From the NCBI GenBank assembly GCA_002753185.1, contig PDZX01000014.1:1-64000 (forward strand): 64,000 nt of DNA. Direction: 5' to 3'. A model generated the notes under the pieces. The model was not told where the DNA came from, searched no databases, and saw only the letters and a program-made list of their open reading frames with translations. The position numbers and the translations under genes were made by a program. This DNA is from Magnetococcales bacterium WMHbin3. Its GTDB lineage: Bacteria; Pseudomonadota; Magnetococcia; Magnetococcales; Magnetaquicoccaceae. Below, piece after piece: positions 39,658 through 49,649 of the stretch. Numbering within the stretch: the first letter of the stretch is position 1; every line of letters starts with the position of its first letter.

Positions 39658-39669
39658 GGAGAGTGAATC

Positions 39670-40641
39670 ATGGAGAGAGGACGCGAAACCGTGCTGCTCG
39701 TCGATGACGAGCGTATCAACCTGCAGGTATTGCAGGAGTTGTTGGAGCCGCATTATGAACTGCTGCTCGCCAAGAGTGGCGCCCAGGCCTTGAACAGAGT
39801 GCGGACGGTGCCGCCTCCCGATCTGATCCTTTTGGACATCATGATGCCGGGCGTGGATGGCTATCAGGTGTTGGAGCGGTTGCAAAAGGAGCCGGAGACG
39901 CGGGAGATTCCGGTGATTTTCATCACCGCCATGGGAGAAGTGGCTGACGAGACCAGGGGACTGACGCTGGGTGCCGTGGATTACATCACCAAACCGGTCT
40001 CCCCGCCGATCGTGCTGGCGCGGGTCAGGACCCATCTGGCGTTGCGCAGGAGCATGATCGCGTTGCGGGAGATGAATGCGACTCTGGCCGTCAGGAATGC
40101 GGAACTGGCCGAGATGAATACCGTCTTGCAGAACATGGCCATGCTGGACGGCCTGACGGGGATTCCCAATCGCCGACGTTTCGATCAATACCTGGCGCAG
40201 GAGTGGAATCGCGCCATGCGGGAACGCACGTTTCTGTCATTGATTCTGCTCGATATCGATTTTTTCAAACCCTTCAACGACCATTACGGTCACGCGGCGG
40301 GAGACGAATGTCTCAAGCAGGTGGCGCAGGCCCTGGCGGGGGCCATGTCGCGCACGGTCGATCTGCTGGCCCGTTATGGCGGGGAAGAGTTCGTCTGTCT
40401 GCTGCCTGGGACCGATCCGAACGGCCTGGAGGTGGTGGGTCACAGGCTGCGGGAAAGCGTCCGGAATCGGAATCTGGAGCACCTCCATTCGCGGGTGGCG
40501 GCACGGGTGACGATCAGTCTGGGTGGTGCCAGCCTGATTCCCTTGCCGGAGCTGAACCCGCAGTCTTTGATCATGGCTGCGGACGAACGGTTGTATCAGG
40601 CCAAGGCCGCAGGGCGTGACCGGCTGGTTTGCGCTCCCTGA
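39670..40641 (+). CDS. REC-GGDEF diguanylate cyclase response regulator
   Basis: This 323-residue protein has an N-terminal receiver (about 6-125; LLDIMMP, TKPV), a coiled-coil linker (about 128-160) and a GGDEF domain (about 162-320) with the active-site variant GGEEF in RYGGEEF. An RxxD inhibitory site (RTVD) lies five residues before it, so product inhibition is likely. It makes c-di-GMP when phosphorylated. Start 12 bases after the kinase, behind AAGGAGAG. Confidence 0.94.
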   Translation: MERGRETVLLVDDERINLQVLQELLEPHYELLLAKSGAQALNRVRTVPPPDLILLDIMMPGVDGYQVLERLQKEPETREIPVIFITAMGEVADETRGLTLGAVDYITKPVSPPIVLARVRTHLALRRSMIALREMNATLAVRNAELAEMNTVLQNMAMLDGLTGIPNRRRFDQYLAQEWNRAMRERTFLSLILLDIDFFKPFNDHYGHAAGDECLKQVAQALAGAMSRTVDLLARYGGEEFVCLLPGTDPNGLEVVGHRLRESVRNRNLEHLHSRVAARVTISLGGASLIPLPELNPQSLIMAADERLYQAKAAGRDRLVCAP

Positions 40642-40708
40642 TGGTCCATACGGTGGGCCAGGTGTTGCGGTGTTCTGGTGTTCAGGGATGCCCAATCGGT
40701 CTCGGAAC

Positions 40709-41104
40709 CTACATCATCGGCTGAATCGGAATGATGCTCGCCTTGCGGCGCTTGCCGGCCGCTTTCAGCGCATCCAGATAGGCTTGCCACAACGCCTCTT
40801 GGTGGATTCCCAACTCGAACAGCGTTTCCCACGAGTACAGACCACTATCGTGTCCGTCATCGAAAACGCACTTGATCGCGTAGTGTCCCACCGGCGCCAA
40901 CTCCGTGATCACCACATCCTGCTTCCCATCCACCAGTTGCGCCTCGGCGGGCGTGTGTCCTGCGCACTTGGCGCAGGGACATTGCACCCGCAGAAACTCC
41001 ATCGTGTAGCGGAATTTCTCGCCCGTGTCCCAGGTGACCTCCAACACGCGCTCCGCTTTTTTTTGCCGGATTTCCGTGGGGATGTGCCGACTGCCATATG
41101 ACAT
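40709..41104 (-). CDS. DUF971 (GBBH-like N-terminal) family protein
   Basis: This 131-residue protein has the DUF971 core: LEVTWDTGEKFRYTMEFLRVQ near the start, a CPCAKC cluster and a conserved GHYAIKCVFDDGHDSGLYSWE segment. Such proteins are small, possibly zinc- or iron-sulfur-related, of uncertain role. It lies 17 bases downstream of nagZ on the same strand, so the two are probably co-transcribed. Confidence 0.85.
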   Translation of the reverse strand: MSYGSRHIPTEIRQKKAERVLEVTWDTGEKFRYTMEFLRVQCPCAKCAGHTPAEAQLVDGKQDVVITELAPVGHYAIKCVFDDGHDSGLYSWETLFELGIHQEALWQAYLDALKAAGKRRKASIIPIQPMM

Positions 41105-41121
41105 GCCTTTGTTCTCCTTGG

Positions 41122-42216
41122 TTATTGCATCGTTTGCGGAACCGTCGGGTCGTTGGCGAATGCCTCCTCCGCCAGCGCCTCAATCTGTTGACGCCGTTTC
41201 CGATAGCCGCTGTCTTCGAGCAGCTGCGCAATCGATCCCGGCCGAATGCGGTGGGGATCGAGCACCCGCTCGATGCGCCGCGCCGACTCCGCCACCTCCT
41301 TGCGCCGCATCTCCCCCAACCCCTGGGAAATCCCCGCCACCATCGCCTCGTTGTCTTCCATCCGGCCGGTGCAACACATCACCAGGTCACACCCGGCCCG
41401 CATCGCCAGTCGCGCGCGCTCCTCCAGCCGTCCTGCCAAGGCGCCCATCTCCAGGGCGTCGGAAACAATGACACCTTCATAGCCCCATTTTTGACGCAGC
41501 AATTGGTACAGCAGACGCCTCGACCACGTGGCCGGCACTCCGCCGTCCACCTCTGGCAAGGCCAAATGGGCTGTCATCATTCCGGGAAGATGGCTCTGCA
41601 GGGCGCGAAACGGGTTCAATTCCCATTTTTTCAGATCATCGAGCGTTTTGTTCACCACCGGCAGGGCGTGATGTGAATCGGCTTGCGCCGCGCCATGGCC
41701 CGGAAAATGTTTGCCCACCGCCATCACGCCACTCCGGCGAAAGCCCAGCAGCCAGGACGAGACATTCACGATCACTTCGCTGAAATGGGAGCCGAAGGCC
41801 CGCTCACCGATCACCGGATTCGCTCCCTCCTCGCGAATGTCCAGTACCGGCGCGCAGTTCACTCCGATACCGAGGGCGCTCAACTCCTCGCCGCACAGTC
41901 GGCCCGCCGTGTACATCAGGCGTTCCGCCCGTATGGCGTCCTGACGCGCCAACAGCGCGAAACGATACGGACTCGGATAACGGGTGAGCGGCTCCCGCAG
42001 GCGTTGCACCCGGCCACCCTCCTGATCGATCCAGATGGTGGGTGGTTCCGGCGCCTTGCGTATCTGTTTTATCAAGGCTTCGGTTTGTGACAGGCCGGTC
42101 AGATTGCGACCGAACAGGATCACTCCGGATGGCCTGGCCTGCCGCAGAAAGGCTGCCTCCTCACGATTCAGTTCTGGCCCCTGAATTGCTATAACCAGGT
42201 GAGTTTGTTTTTTCAT
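41122..42216 (-). CDS. nagZ: NagZ, beta-N-acetylhexosaminidase
   Basis: This 364-residue cytosolic glycoside hydrolase family 3 enzyme removes N-acetylglucosamine from recycled peptidoglycan. It shows the KHFPGHG motif with the catalytic His/Asp loop (AQADSHHALP), and the nucleophile Asp in IVSDALEMGAL. The length is slightly above the usual 340. It is the first gene of a two-gene minus-strand unit and is divergent from the VanZ-like gene with 48 bases between them. Confidence 0.92.
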   Translation of the reverse strand: MKKQTHLVIAIQGPELNREEAAFLRQARPSGVILFGRNLTGLSQTEALIKQIRKAPEPPTIWIDQEGGRVQRLREPLTRYPSPYRFALLARQDAIRAERLMYTAGRLCGEELSALGIGVNCAPVLDIREEGANPVIGERAFGSHFSEVIVNVSSWLLGFRRSGVMAVGKHFPGHGAAQADSHHALPVVNKTLDDLKKWELNPFRALQSHLPGMMTAHLALPEVDGGVPATWSRRLLYQLLRQKWGYEGVIVSDALEMGALAGRLEERARLAMRAGCDLVMCCTGRMEDNEAMVAGISQGLGEMRRKEVAESARRIERVLDPHRIRPGSIAQLLEDSGYRKRRQQIEALAEEAFANDPTVPQTMQ

Positions 42217-42264
42217 CAGGTTTTTGTTCCGTCATCAAATAACATCAGGATATGGACGCCAAAC

Positions 42265-42702
42265 ATGCAACTCGAAGCGCTGGTCATGTTTTTAACGGAT
42301 CTCGCACGGAAAAAAAAGGGGATCTTCATTCTGACGCTGCTGGTCTACTCCGGGTTGATCCATCTGCTCTCCTCCATCGAGGGGCAGCCGGGCGTGCAAC
42401 TGTTCGAAAATCAAGACAAGGTTGAACACGTGATCGCCTTTGGCGTGATGGCCTGCGTCGCATGGTGTGTCTTGCGCATCCATCCGCTCTTCCAGAGGGC
42501 CTGGCTGTGGGCCTGGTGCTATGTCGCGGCCTATGGCGCGTTCGACGAGTGGCATCAGTTGTTCGTGCCGGGCCGTTACGCCGACGTCGCCGACTGGATG
42601 GCCGACGCCATTGGCGCGGCCCTGGCCATCTGCCTGCTGGAATACCTGCACGCGCGCGGCAAGTTTACCCCTCTCCAGAAACCGCTCCTGCAGGCCTCCT
42701 GA
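42265..42702 (+). CDS. VanZ-like membrane protein
   Basis: This 145-residue protein has four hydrophobic helices. The VanZ-type signatures are DKVEHVIAFGVMA before helix 2 and AFDEWHQLFVPGRYADVADWMAD, ending with GAALA. VanZ-like proteins confer teicoplanin tolerance in some Gram-positives, but most have no known role. The ATG at 42265 has only a weak ribosome binding site. Confidence 0.85.
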   Translation: MQLEALVMFLTDLARKKKGIFILTLLVYSGLIHLLSSIEGQPGVQLFENQDKVEHVIAFGVMACVAWCVLRIHPLFQRAWLWAWCYVAAYGAFDEWHQLFVPGRYADVADWMADAIGAALAICLLEYLHARGKFTPLQKPLLQAS

Positions 42703-42715
42703 TTCCCGCCTCGAT

Positions 42716-44740
42716 CTAGGCGATCCGGCTCACCTCCACGCGGTTGTCGTGAAATGCCGGGCCGCCGTCCGGGGCGACGGGTCGCGGGTGGGCCAACACA
42801 TTCAGCGAAATTCCCTCCGGAAATGCGCTTCCTGGTCGATTGGACTCGCACAGGGTCAGGCCGGGGCGCGTCTCATTGGTCACCCGCGCGGTCATGGTCA
42901 GGTGTCCCTGGCCATTGAAGACCACCACCCGGTCCCCATCGACGATATTCCGTTTTCCTGCGTCCTCCGGATGGATCCACAGCCTTGGGGGACCGAGCCG
43001 GCGCTGGGCGTCGTCGGTCTGGCTGAAGGTGGTGTTGAGCACCTCCAGGGCCGGTGGCGCCATGAAGTCCAACGGATAGGCCGCCGCCTCGCGCGGGTCG
43101 TCCCGCCGGTTGACCGGCCAGTGATCGGGCAGGCGTGGCATGTCCGGGTGCGTCCAGGCGGGCCGGAAATGAAACCTGCCGTCGGGTTGGGGAAAGCCGT
43201 CGAGAAAATGCTTTTCTCGCCAGGGGGGGGCGCAATCCAGCCAGGGGTGTTGCCAGGCTTCCGGTTCCGGCAGGCCGGAGGCGGCCAGCACCTGGCGCAG
43301 GGTTGCCTCGGCGTCCAGCCGGAAGGGTTCGTCGTCGAAGCCCAGTCGTTGCGCCAGGGCATTCACCAGGTCGTGGTTGCTCAACGCCTCGCCGGTCGGG
43401 GGCAGGAGCGGTTTGGCGTATTGCAGGGTGTATTGGCCGTAGGATTTGTAGAGGTCCGGGTGTTCCAGAAAGGTGGTGGCGGGCAGCAGCACGTCGGCGA
43501 AACGGGCGGTGTCGGTCATCACCTGTTCGTGGACCACCGTGAAGAGGTCTTCCCGCGCCAGTCCGGACCAGACCCGTTGCAGATCCGGGCAGCTTCCGGC
43601 GGGATTGGCGTGGGAGACCAGCAGCGCGGCCACCGGCGGGGCGAGGTCGGGATCGGTGAGCAGTTCTCCCAGGCGGCTCATGTCCAGCGTGCGCGGCGTC
43701 GGGCCGGGCGGGGCAGGGGGGAGGGGGAGTTCCGCCTGCCAGAAGGCCCCGCCGGTGGCGAACAGGGCGCCGCCGCCGGGTCTGCTCCAGGCCCCGGTCA
43801 TGGCGGGCAGGCAGGATACCGCGTGGACGTTGACCGCGCCGTTGTTCTGCCGGCTCATCCCCAGGCCGATGCGGATGAAGGGCGCGCGGGCCGTGCCGTA
43901 CATCCGGGCGAATTCGCGGATCTGGCCGGCGTCCACTCCGGTGATGGGGGCGGCCCACTCCGGCGAGCGGGTGGCCAGGTGTCGTTCCACTGCGGCGTCG
44001 AAGTCGGTGTGGCGGGCCAGGTACTCCCGGTCGGCCCACCCCTGATCCAGCAGGACGTGCATGATGGCCGTGGCCAGGGCGCCGTCCGTGCCGGGTCGCG
44101 GGGCGATGTGCAGGTCGGCCAGGCGGGCGGTGTGGTTGCGGTAGGGGTCCACCACCACCAGAGGCGCTCCCTGCCGTCTGGCCTGTTTGACGAAATGCAT
44201 CAGGGTGATGTGGGTGGCCGCCGCGTTGATCCCCCACAGGATCGGCAGATCGCTTTCCGCCAGTTCGGCGGGATCGGGTCCCAGCGCCAGTCCCACCCCG
44301 GCCCGCCACCCTGCCCAGCCGATGGTGTAACAGATATTGGTCTCCAGTCGCGAGAACCCCGCGCGCGTCGTCAGGCGGGCATAGGCGCGTCTTTGCGTCA
44401 CCCCCATGGTCCCGCCGTAGGAAAACGGCAGCACCGCTTCCGCCCCATGGCGCTCCATGATCTCCCGCAACCGGTTGGCGATGCGATCCAGGGCCTCGTC
44501 CCAGGTGACGGGCCGGAATTGCCCCAACCCCTTGGGTCCGGCGCGCACCATGGGCCGGGTGATCCGTGGGCCGTTCTGGATCTCCTGGTAGCGCGACACC
44601 TTGCCGCAGATCACCCCGCGGGTGCAGGGGTGGTCGGGATCGCCCTCGATGGCGACCAGACGACCCGCTTCCAGGGTGATCCGCAACGCGCAGGCGCCGG
44701 GACAATCCAGAGGGCAGACGCTATGTAGGGCTTGGGACAT
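42716..44740 (-). CDS. Molybdopterin-dependent oxidoreductase
   Basis: This 674-residue enzyme belongs to the formate dehydrogenase/DMSO reductase family. The N-terminal Fe-S site is C9, C13, C17 and C45 followed by GK, and molybdopterin-binding segments (GRPGTDGAL-like PRPGTDGALATAIMHVL, and the C-terminal FNGQGHLTMTARVTNETRPG) are present. No Tat signal is seen, so it is probably cytosolic. Substrate cannot be told from sequence. No membrane or electron-transfer subunit is adjacent. It is divergent from nth with 47 bases between them. Confidence 0.87.
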   Translation of the reverse strand: MSQALHSVCPLDCPGACALRITLEAGRLVAIEGDPDHPCTRGVICGKVSRYQEIQNGPRITRPMVRAGPKGLGQFRPVTWDEALDRIANRLREIMERHGAEAVLPFSYGGTMGVTQRRAYARLTTRAGFSRLETNICYTIGWAGWRAGVGLALGPDPAELAESDLPILWGINAAATHITLMHFVKQARRQGAPLVVVDPYRNHTARLADLHIAPRPGTDGALATAIMHVLLDQGWADREYLARHTDFDAAVERHLATRSPEWAAPITGVDAGQIREFARMYGTARAPFIRIGLGMSRQNNGAVNVHAVSCLPAMTGAWSRPGGGALFATGGAFWQAELPLPPAPPGPTPRTLDMSRLGELLTDPDLAPPVAALLVSHANPAGSCPDLQRVWSGLAREDLFTVVHEQVMTDTARFADVLLPATTFLEHPDLYKSYGQYTLQYAKPLLPPTGEALSNHDLVNALAQRLGFDDEPFRLDAEATLRQVLAASGLPEPEAWQHPWLDCAPPWREKHFLDGFPQPDGRFHFRPAWTHPDMPRLPDHWPVNRRDDPREAAAYPLDFMAPPALEVLNTTFSQTDDAQRRLGPPRLWIHPEDAGKRNIVDGDRVVVFNGQGHLTMTARVTNETRPGLTLCESNRPGSAFPEGISLNVLAHPRPVAPDGGPAFHDNRVEVSRIA

Positions 44741-44787
44741 GAAACACCTTTGCTTGCCGACAAGGGTTCGTGGATAATTGGCCGGTT

Positions 44788-45435
44788 ATGGACGACCAGC
44801 AAATTATCGCATTGTTTACCGCCTTCAGGGAAGCGAATCCGACGCCGCGCGGTGCTCTGCGCTTTCAATCGCCTTTTCAGCTCCTGGTGGCGGTGGTCTT
44901 GTCGGCCCAGTCCACGGATGTCGGGGTCAATCGGGTCACGCCCCCCTTGTTCGCCGAGGCGGGCGATCCGGAGGCGATGCTGCGTATGGGCGAGGCGTGG
45001 GTCCGCGAGCGGATCCGCTCCCTGGGGTTGTTCAACAACAAGGCCCGCGCCCTGATCGCCCTGAGCCGGATCCTGGTGGAGTGCTTCCAGGGCCGGGTTC
45101 CGGAAACCCGCGCCGAACTGGAATCCCTGCCCGGCGTGGGCCGCAAGAGCGCCAATGTGGTCTTGAACATCGCCTTTGGCCAGCCGACACTGGCCGTGGA
45201 TACTCATGTCTTCCGGGTGGCCAATCGTACCGGCCTGGCATGCGGCAAGACCCCGGAGAGCGTGGAGAAGGAGTTGATCCGGCGGATTCCCGCCGAATTT
45301 CTGTTGCATGCCCATCACTGGTTGATCCTGCATGGACGGCATGTCTGCACCGCCAGACGGCCCGCGTGCGATGCGTGCCGGATTGCGCGCTGGTGTGCCA
45401 TGGGAAGGGCGCGAAACGAGGATGCGCATCGATGA
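44788..45435 (+). CDS. nth: Endonuclease III
   Basis: This 215-residue DNA glycosylase/AP lyase for oxidised pyrimidines has the HhH-GPD motif (LPGVGRKSANVVLN) with catalytic Lys, the catalytic Asp in AVDTHVFRV and a C-terminal 4Fe-4S site of the canonical spacing C-x6-C-x2-C-x5-C (CTARRPACDACRIARWC). I choose the ATG at 44788; an in-frame GTG lies at 44770. The stop overlaps the start of the SNF2 helicase (ATGA). Confidence 0.94.
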   Translation: MDDQQIIALFTAFREANPTPRGALRFQSPFQLLVAVVLSAQSTDVGVNRVTPPLFAEAGDPEAMLRMGEAWVRERIRSLGLFNNKARALIALSRILVECFQGRVPETRAELESLPGVGRKSANVVLNIAFGQPTLAVDTHVFRVANRTGLACGKTPESVEKELIRRIPAEFLLHAHHWLILHGRHVCTARRPACDACRIARWCAMGRARNEDAHR

Positions 45436-48400
45436 GTGCTTTGGAAATCTGGCGTGGCAGCGACTCCCTGCCCAAATTCGACAAGCTGGTGGCCCGTCTC
45501 GTGGCCCTGTTCCATCTGCCGGTTTCCCGTGTCGATCTCCTCAAGGCCCTGCAGAAGTGCGAGCAGCCTCTGGTCGGCAATCGCGCCACGCTGCTCGGCA
45601 AGCAGCTCGATGCCGCGTTGCAGCATCTGGTGAAGGCGGGATTGGTGGTCGAGGAGAAGGTGGCGCGTGGCATCAGCGGGGTGCGCATGCCGCAGAACAT
45701 CTCCTGGGAGGCGATGCGGGAGATGGCGGGTGACGCGGCCTTTCCCGCCCTGGTGCGGGCCGTGCAGGAGGCGGCGCCCGCCATTATGCAGTATACCTGG
45801 GGGATGTCGCGTGCGGTATCCTATGATCTGTGTTTAAGGGAAATGCGTATCGGTCTGTTCTCCAATGACATCGAGCCAATCAATTATTTCATCAGTTTGG
45901 TGAAGCGGGAATTCCCCGATGTCATGCGCACGCCACCTCTGGCAAAATTGTGTCTCAATCCGATACGCATCGAGTGGTTCTCCTCCCGTGCCCTGACCAT
46001 TCAGATCGCCGCGCTGGTGGAGATCCGGGAGCAGGTGATGCGGGATCTGGCGCCTTTCGAGGAGTGGCTGAGTCTTTTGCTGGGGTATCGGACCTTTTCG
46101 AACGAGAAATTCGGGCCGGCGTTCCGGCATCTGTTGGTGGTTTTTCTGCTGTTGGCCGATCGGGTCGCCGAGGCGCGGGAGATCCTGGGCGGGGAGTTGC
46201 CGGTGGATGCGCCGTTGTGTTTGCGGGCCTGGGCCGATTTTCTGCAAGGGGAGAACGAGCGGGCGATCCTGGGTTTTGAGGAGAGTCTGCGGGTCATCGG
46301 CAAGGGGAACAAGAACAAGAAGACCTTCCTGGTTCATCCCAGCGGGCCGTATTGCATTCTGGCGTTGCTCAAGAGTGGCAGCCGGACCCACCGGCGAACC
46401 GCCATGGAGTATCTGGACATCGTGTTCCGTTCCGTGTCCGATCCTTACCGGCCTGCCTACGAGGCGTTGTTCGCCGTGGCGCTGGTGATGGACAACCGGG
46501 TGCGGGCCGCGCAAAGCTGGCTGGAAAAGGATCCCATGGATGGGGTGGTCCTCAATGACCTCGAAAGCATCCATCAGCGGTTGCGATCCGGGAACGTCAG
46601 CAAGGTCGCCATCGAGGGCATGGCACCGTTTTTTCAGTTCTTTCATCTGCTGGCCCACTACTGGATCGACCCGGAACAGGCGCGTCGGATGGTGCCGTTG
46701 TTGCAGGACCTCGTTGCCCTGGCCAGGGACAATGGTCATCGTTGGCTGGAGCGTGAGTCCGTCGCGCTGCTTGCCGCCCTGGAAGGGCGCGAGCCGGACG
46801 GGCATGCCCTGGTGGCCGGCATGCGTCCCAAGGCGGCATGGGAGTGGGCGTTGGAGGCCCTGGAAGAGGTGGCCGGCGCCCTGTCCGACCGGCAGGCCGA
46901 CGAGGAGACCATCAGCCGGGAGGATGTCAGCCGGGTGGTGTGGTTTATTTCCATTCCCAAGGGGGGGCAATGTTGGGTGCATGCCAAGGAGCAGAAGAGC
47001 ACCGCCAGGGGGGAGTGGACCCGTGGCCGGATGTTGACCCCGCGCACCTTGCGGGGGTTGAGTCTGATCCCTGGTCGGCTTTCGCCCCAAGACATTAATC
47101 TCTGTTCGGCGGTGGAGGTGGATTACAAGCGTTACGGCATTGCCAGCAGCCGGATGGAGGGGCAGAGGTTGTTGCCGTTGCTGGTGGGGCACCCCCTGGT
47201 CTTTTGGGAGGAGGAGCCGACGGTCAACGTGGAGGTGGTGGCCGGTGAGCCGGAGCTTTTGGTGCATGACGAGAACGGCAAGGTGACGATCCGTTTCGTC
47301 CAGGACCTCTCGCGGGTGGGGGCCTTTGCCATTCGGGAGACCGCGACCCGTTGCCGGGTGGTGGAGATCCTGCCCCGCCACAAGGAGGTGGCGGAGATCC
47401 TGGGGGGCGGGTTGGAGATTCCCGACCGGGAGCGGGAGCGGGTGTTGCGGATTTTGCCTGGTCTTGCCACGCTGGCCACCCTGCAATCCGCGATCGGCGG
47501 GGTGGGGGCGCATGTCCCGCGCATGGAGGCCGATGACCGGCCGCGCATTCATGTCCTGCCGGGCGGCAAGGGGTTGCGGATCAAGATTCAGGTGCGGCCC
47601 TTCGGGGGGGACGGTCCGTGGATGCTGCCCGGTCAGGGCGCGGCATCTCTGGTTGCCGACGTGGCGGGCCGACGGGTGCAGACCACGCGGGACCTGGCGG
47701 TCGAACGGGCCAGGGCCGACCGGGTGGTGGATCTTTCTCCCCTGCTGGCCGCCGACCGTCAGGAGCAGTGGGAGTGGCATCTGGAGGATCCGGCCCTGTG
47801 CCTGGAGGTGTTGTCGGATCTGCATGACCTGGAGGACGGGATCGAGCTGGAGTGGCCGGAGGGGGAAAAGCTGCTGGTGAGCCGTCCCCTGGGGTTGGGC
47901 AATCTGAGCCTGCGGATCACCTCGGAGCGGGACTGGTTTGCCGTGGATGGGGCGTTGCGGGTGGACGAGGCGTTGGTCGTGGGGTTGCAGGATCTGCTCA
48001 AGCAGATGTCCGGGGCGACGCAGCGGTTCGTGCCGTTGGGCGAGGGGCGTTATCTGGCGTTGACCGAGGAGTTGCGCAAGCGTCTGGCGCAACTGGAGGC
48101 CTGTACCCAGTCGGCTGGCGGCCATCGGCAGGTACACCCCATGGCGGTGGGCGTGGTGGATGCCATGACCGGAGAACTGGCCGACTGCGAGACCGACGAG
48201 GGGTGGCGCGTCCGGTTGGAGGGGATGCGGCAGGCGTTGGAGTGGGAGCCGGAACTCCCCTCGACCTTCACGGCGGAGTTGCGGGGGTATCAGCAGGAAG
48301 GGTATCGCTGGTTGGCGCGTTTGGCCCGTTGGGGGGCGGGGGCCTGTCTGGCGGACGACATGGGCCTGGGAAAAACCTTGCAGAGCCTGGCCCTGCTGGT

Positions 48401-49649
48401 CTCTCGCGCCCCGGATGGGCCGGCCCTGGTGGTGGCGCCCACTTCGGTGTGCATGAACTGGCTGGACGAGGCGCAGCGTTGGGCGCCCACCTTGAATGGG
48501 CGTCTTTTCGGGGGGACGGATCGTCAGGAGTTGTTGGACGGGTTGGGGCCGTTTGATCTGTTGATTTGCAGTTATGGTCTTTTGCAAAGCGAGTCTGACC
48601 GTTTTGCCGGCATGCGCTGGCACACCGTGATCCTGGACGAGGCGCAGGCCATCAAGAACCGGGCGACGAAGCGTTCCAAGGCGGTAATGGATCTGGAGGC
48701 CGGTTTCCGGATCGTGACCACCGGCACGCCCATCGAGAATCATCTGGGGGAGTTGTGGAACCTGTTCCGCTTCATCAATCCGGGACTTTTGGGTTCCCTG
48801 GAGCGGTTCAATCGTCGTTTCGCCGGCCCGATCGAGCGGGACAGGAACGACGAGGCCCGTTTGCGGTTGCGGGCGCTGATCCGGCCTTTCGTGTTGCGGC
48901 GTCTCAAGAGTCAGGTGCTCGAGGAGTTGCCGCCGCGCACGGAGATCACCCTGCGCGTGGAGCAGGATCTGGAGGAGCGGGCCTTTTACGAGGCGTTGCG
49001 CCGCAATGCCATCCAGCAATTGAGCAACACCAGGTTGCCCGATGAGGACCGGCGGTTCCGGATTTTGGCCGAGATCATGAAATTGCGGCGTGCCTGTTGT
49101 CATCCCGGCCTGGTGGTTCCGGAGTCCGGGTTGCAGGGGGCCAAGCTGGGGGTGTTCCGCGAGGTGGTGGAGGAGTTGCTGGACAACGGGCACAAGGTAT
49201 TGGTCTTCAGTCAGTTCACCAGCTATCTGGCGATCATTCGGGAGGTTTTGGATCAGGAGAAGATCTCCTATCAATATCTGGACGGGGCCACCGCGCCGGC
49301 GGCGCGGCGCGAGGCGGTGAACGCCTTTCAGGCCGGGAAGGGGGATCTGTTTCTCATCAGTCTCAAGGCGGGCGGGTTGGGGTTGAATCTGACCGCCGCC
49401 GATTATGTGATCCACATGGATCCCTGGTGGAATCCGGCGGTGGAGGATCAGGCCTCGGATCGGGCGCATCGTTTTGGTCAGCAGCGTCCGGTGACGGTTT
49501 ACCGGTTGGTGATTCGGGACTCCATCGAGGAGAAGATCGTCGATTTGCACCGGCACAAGCGGGATTTGGCCGATGGCCTGCTGGAGGGCAACCAGTCGGC
49601 CACGCCCATTTCCGCCGAGGAGTTGATGCGTCTGCTCACCGAGGAGTGA
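45432..49649 (+). CDS. SNF2-family helicase with long N-terminal region
   Basis: This 1405-residue protein carries a C-terminal SNF2 ATPase (about 955-1405) with Walker A DDMGLGKT (about 975), the Walker B variant DEAQ, the TGTPIEN motif and a helicase C domain ending in ASDRAHRFGQ. The first about 900 residues are helical and beta-rich with no domain I recognise; the first about 110 residues look like a winged-helix-type region. Such proteins remodel DNA-protein complexes or act as motors in defence. Being coupled to nth by ATGA, a repair link is plausible. It overlaps the convergent gene by 14 bases. Confidence 0.87.
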   Translation: MSALEIWRGSDSLPKFDKLVARLVALFHLPVSRVDLLKALQKCEQPLVGNRATLLGKQLDAALQHLVKAGLVVEEKVARGISGVRMPQNISWEAMREMAGDAAFPALVRAVQEAAPAIMQYTWGMSRAVSYDLCLREMRIGLFSNDIEPINYFISLVKREFPDVMRTPPLAKLCLNPIRIEWFSSRALTIQIAALVEIREQVMRDLAPFEEWLSLLLGYRTFSNEKFGPAFRHLLVVFLLLADRVAEAREILGGELPVDAPLCLRAWADFLQGENERAILGFEESLRVIGKGNKNKKTFLVHPSGPYCILALLKSGSRTHRRTAMEYLDIVFRSVSDPYRPAYEALFAVALVMDNRVRAAQSWLEKDPMDGVVLNDLESIHQRLRSGNVSKVAIEGMAPFFQFFHLLAHYWIDPEQARRMVPLLQDLVALARDNGHRWLERESVALLAALEGREPDGHALVAGMRPKAAWEWALEALEEVAGALSDRQADEETISREDVSRVVWFISIPKGGQCWVHAKEQKSTARGEWTRGRMLTPRTLRGLSLIPGRLSPQDINLCSAVEVDYKRYGIASSRMEGQRLLPLLVGHPLVFWEEEPTVNVEVVAGEPELLVHDENGKVTIRFVQDLSRVGAFAIRETATRCRVVEILPRHKEVAEILGGGLEIPDRERERVLRILPGLATLATLQSAIGGVGAHVPRMEADDRPRIHVLPGGKGLRIKIQVRPFGGDGPWMLPGQGAASLVADVAGRRVQTTRDLAVERARADRVVDLSPLLAADRQEQWEWHLEDPALCLEVLSDLHDLEDGIELEWPEGEKLLVSRPLGLGNLSLRITSERDWFAVDGALRVDEALVVGLQDLLKQMSGATQRFVPLGEGRYLALTEELRKRLAQLEACTQSAGGHRQVHPMAVGVVDAMTGELADCETDEGWRVRLEGMRQALEWEPELPSTFTAELRGYQQEGYRWLARLARWGAGACLADDMGLGKTLQSLALLVSRAPDGPALVVAPTSVCMNWLDEAQRWAPTLNGRLFGGTDRQELLDGLGPFDLLICSYGLLQSESDRFAGMRWHTVILDEAQAIKNRATKRSKAVMDLEAGFRIVTTGTPIENHLGELWNLFRFINPGLLGSLERFNRRFAGPIERDRNDEARLRLRALIRPFVLRRLKSQVLEELPPRTEITLRVEQDLEERAFYEALRRNAIQQLSNTRLPDEDRRFRILAEIMKLRRACCHPGLVVPESGLQGAKLGVFREVVEELLDNGHKVLVFSQFTSYLAIIREVLDQEKISYQYLDGATAPAARREAVNAFQAGKGDLFLISLKAGGLGLNLTAADYVIHMDPWWNPAVEDQASDRAHRFGQQRPVTVYRLVIRDSIEEKIVDLHRHKRDLADGLLEGNQSATPISAEELMRLLTEE

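Noticed and set aside
45432-49649. SNF2 helicase as the missing ZorD of the Zorya-like trio
   Set aside because: It lies about 13 kb away, is coupled to nth rather than to the motor genes, and its N-terminal region shows nothing that ties it to ZorD.
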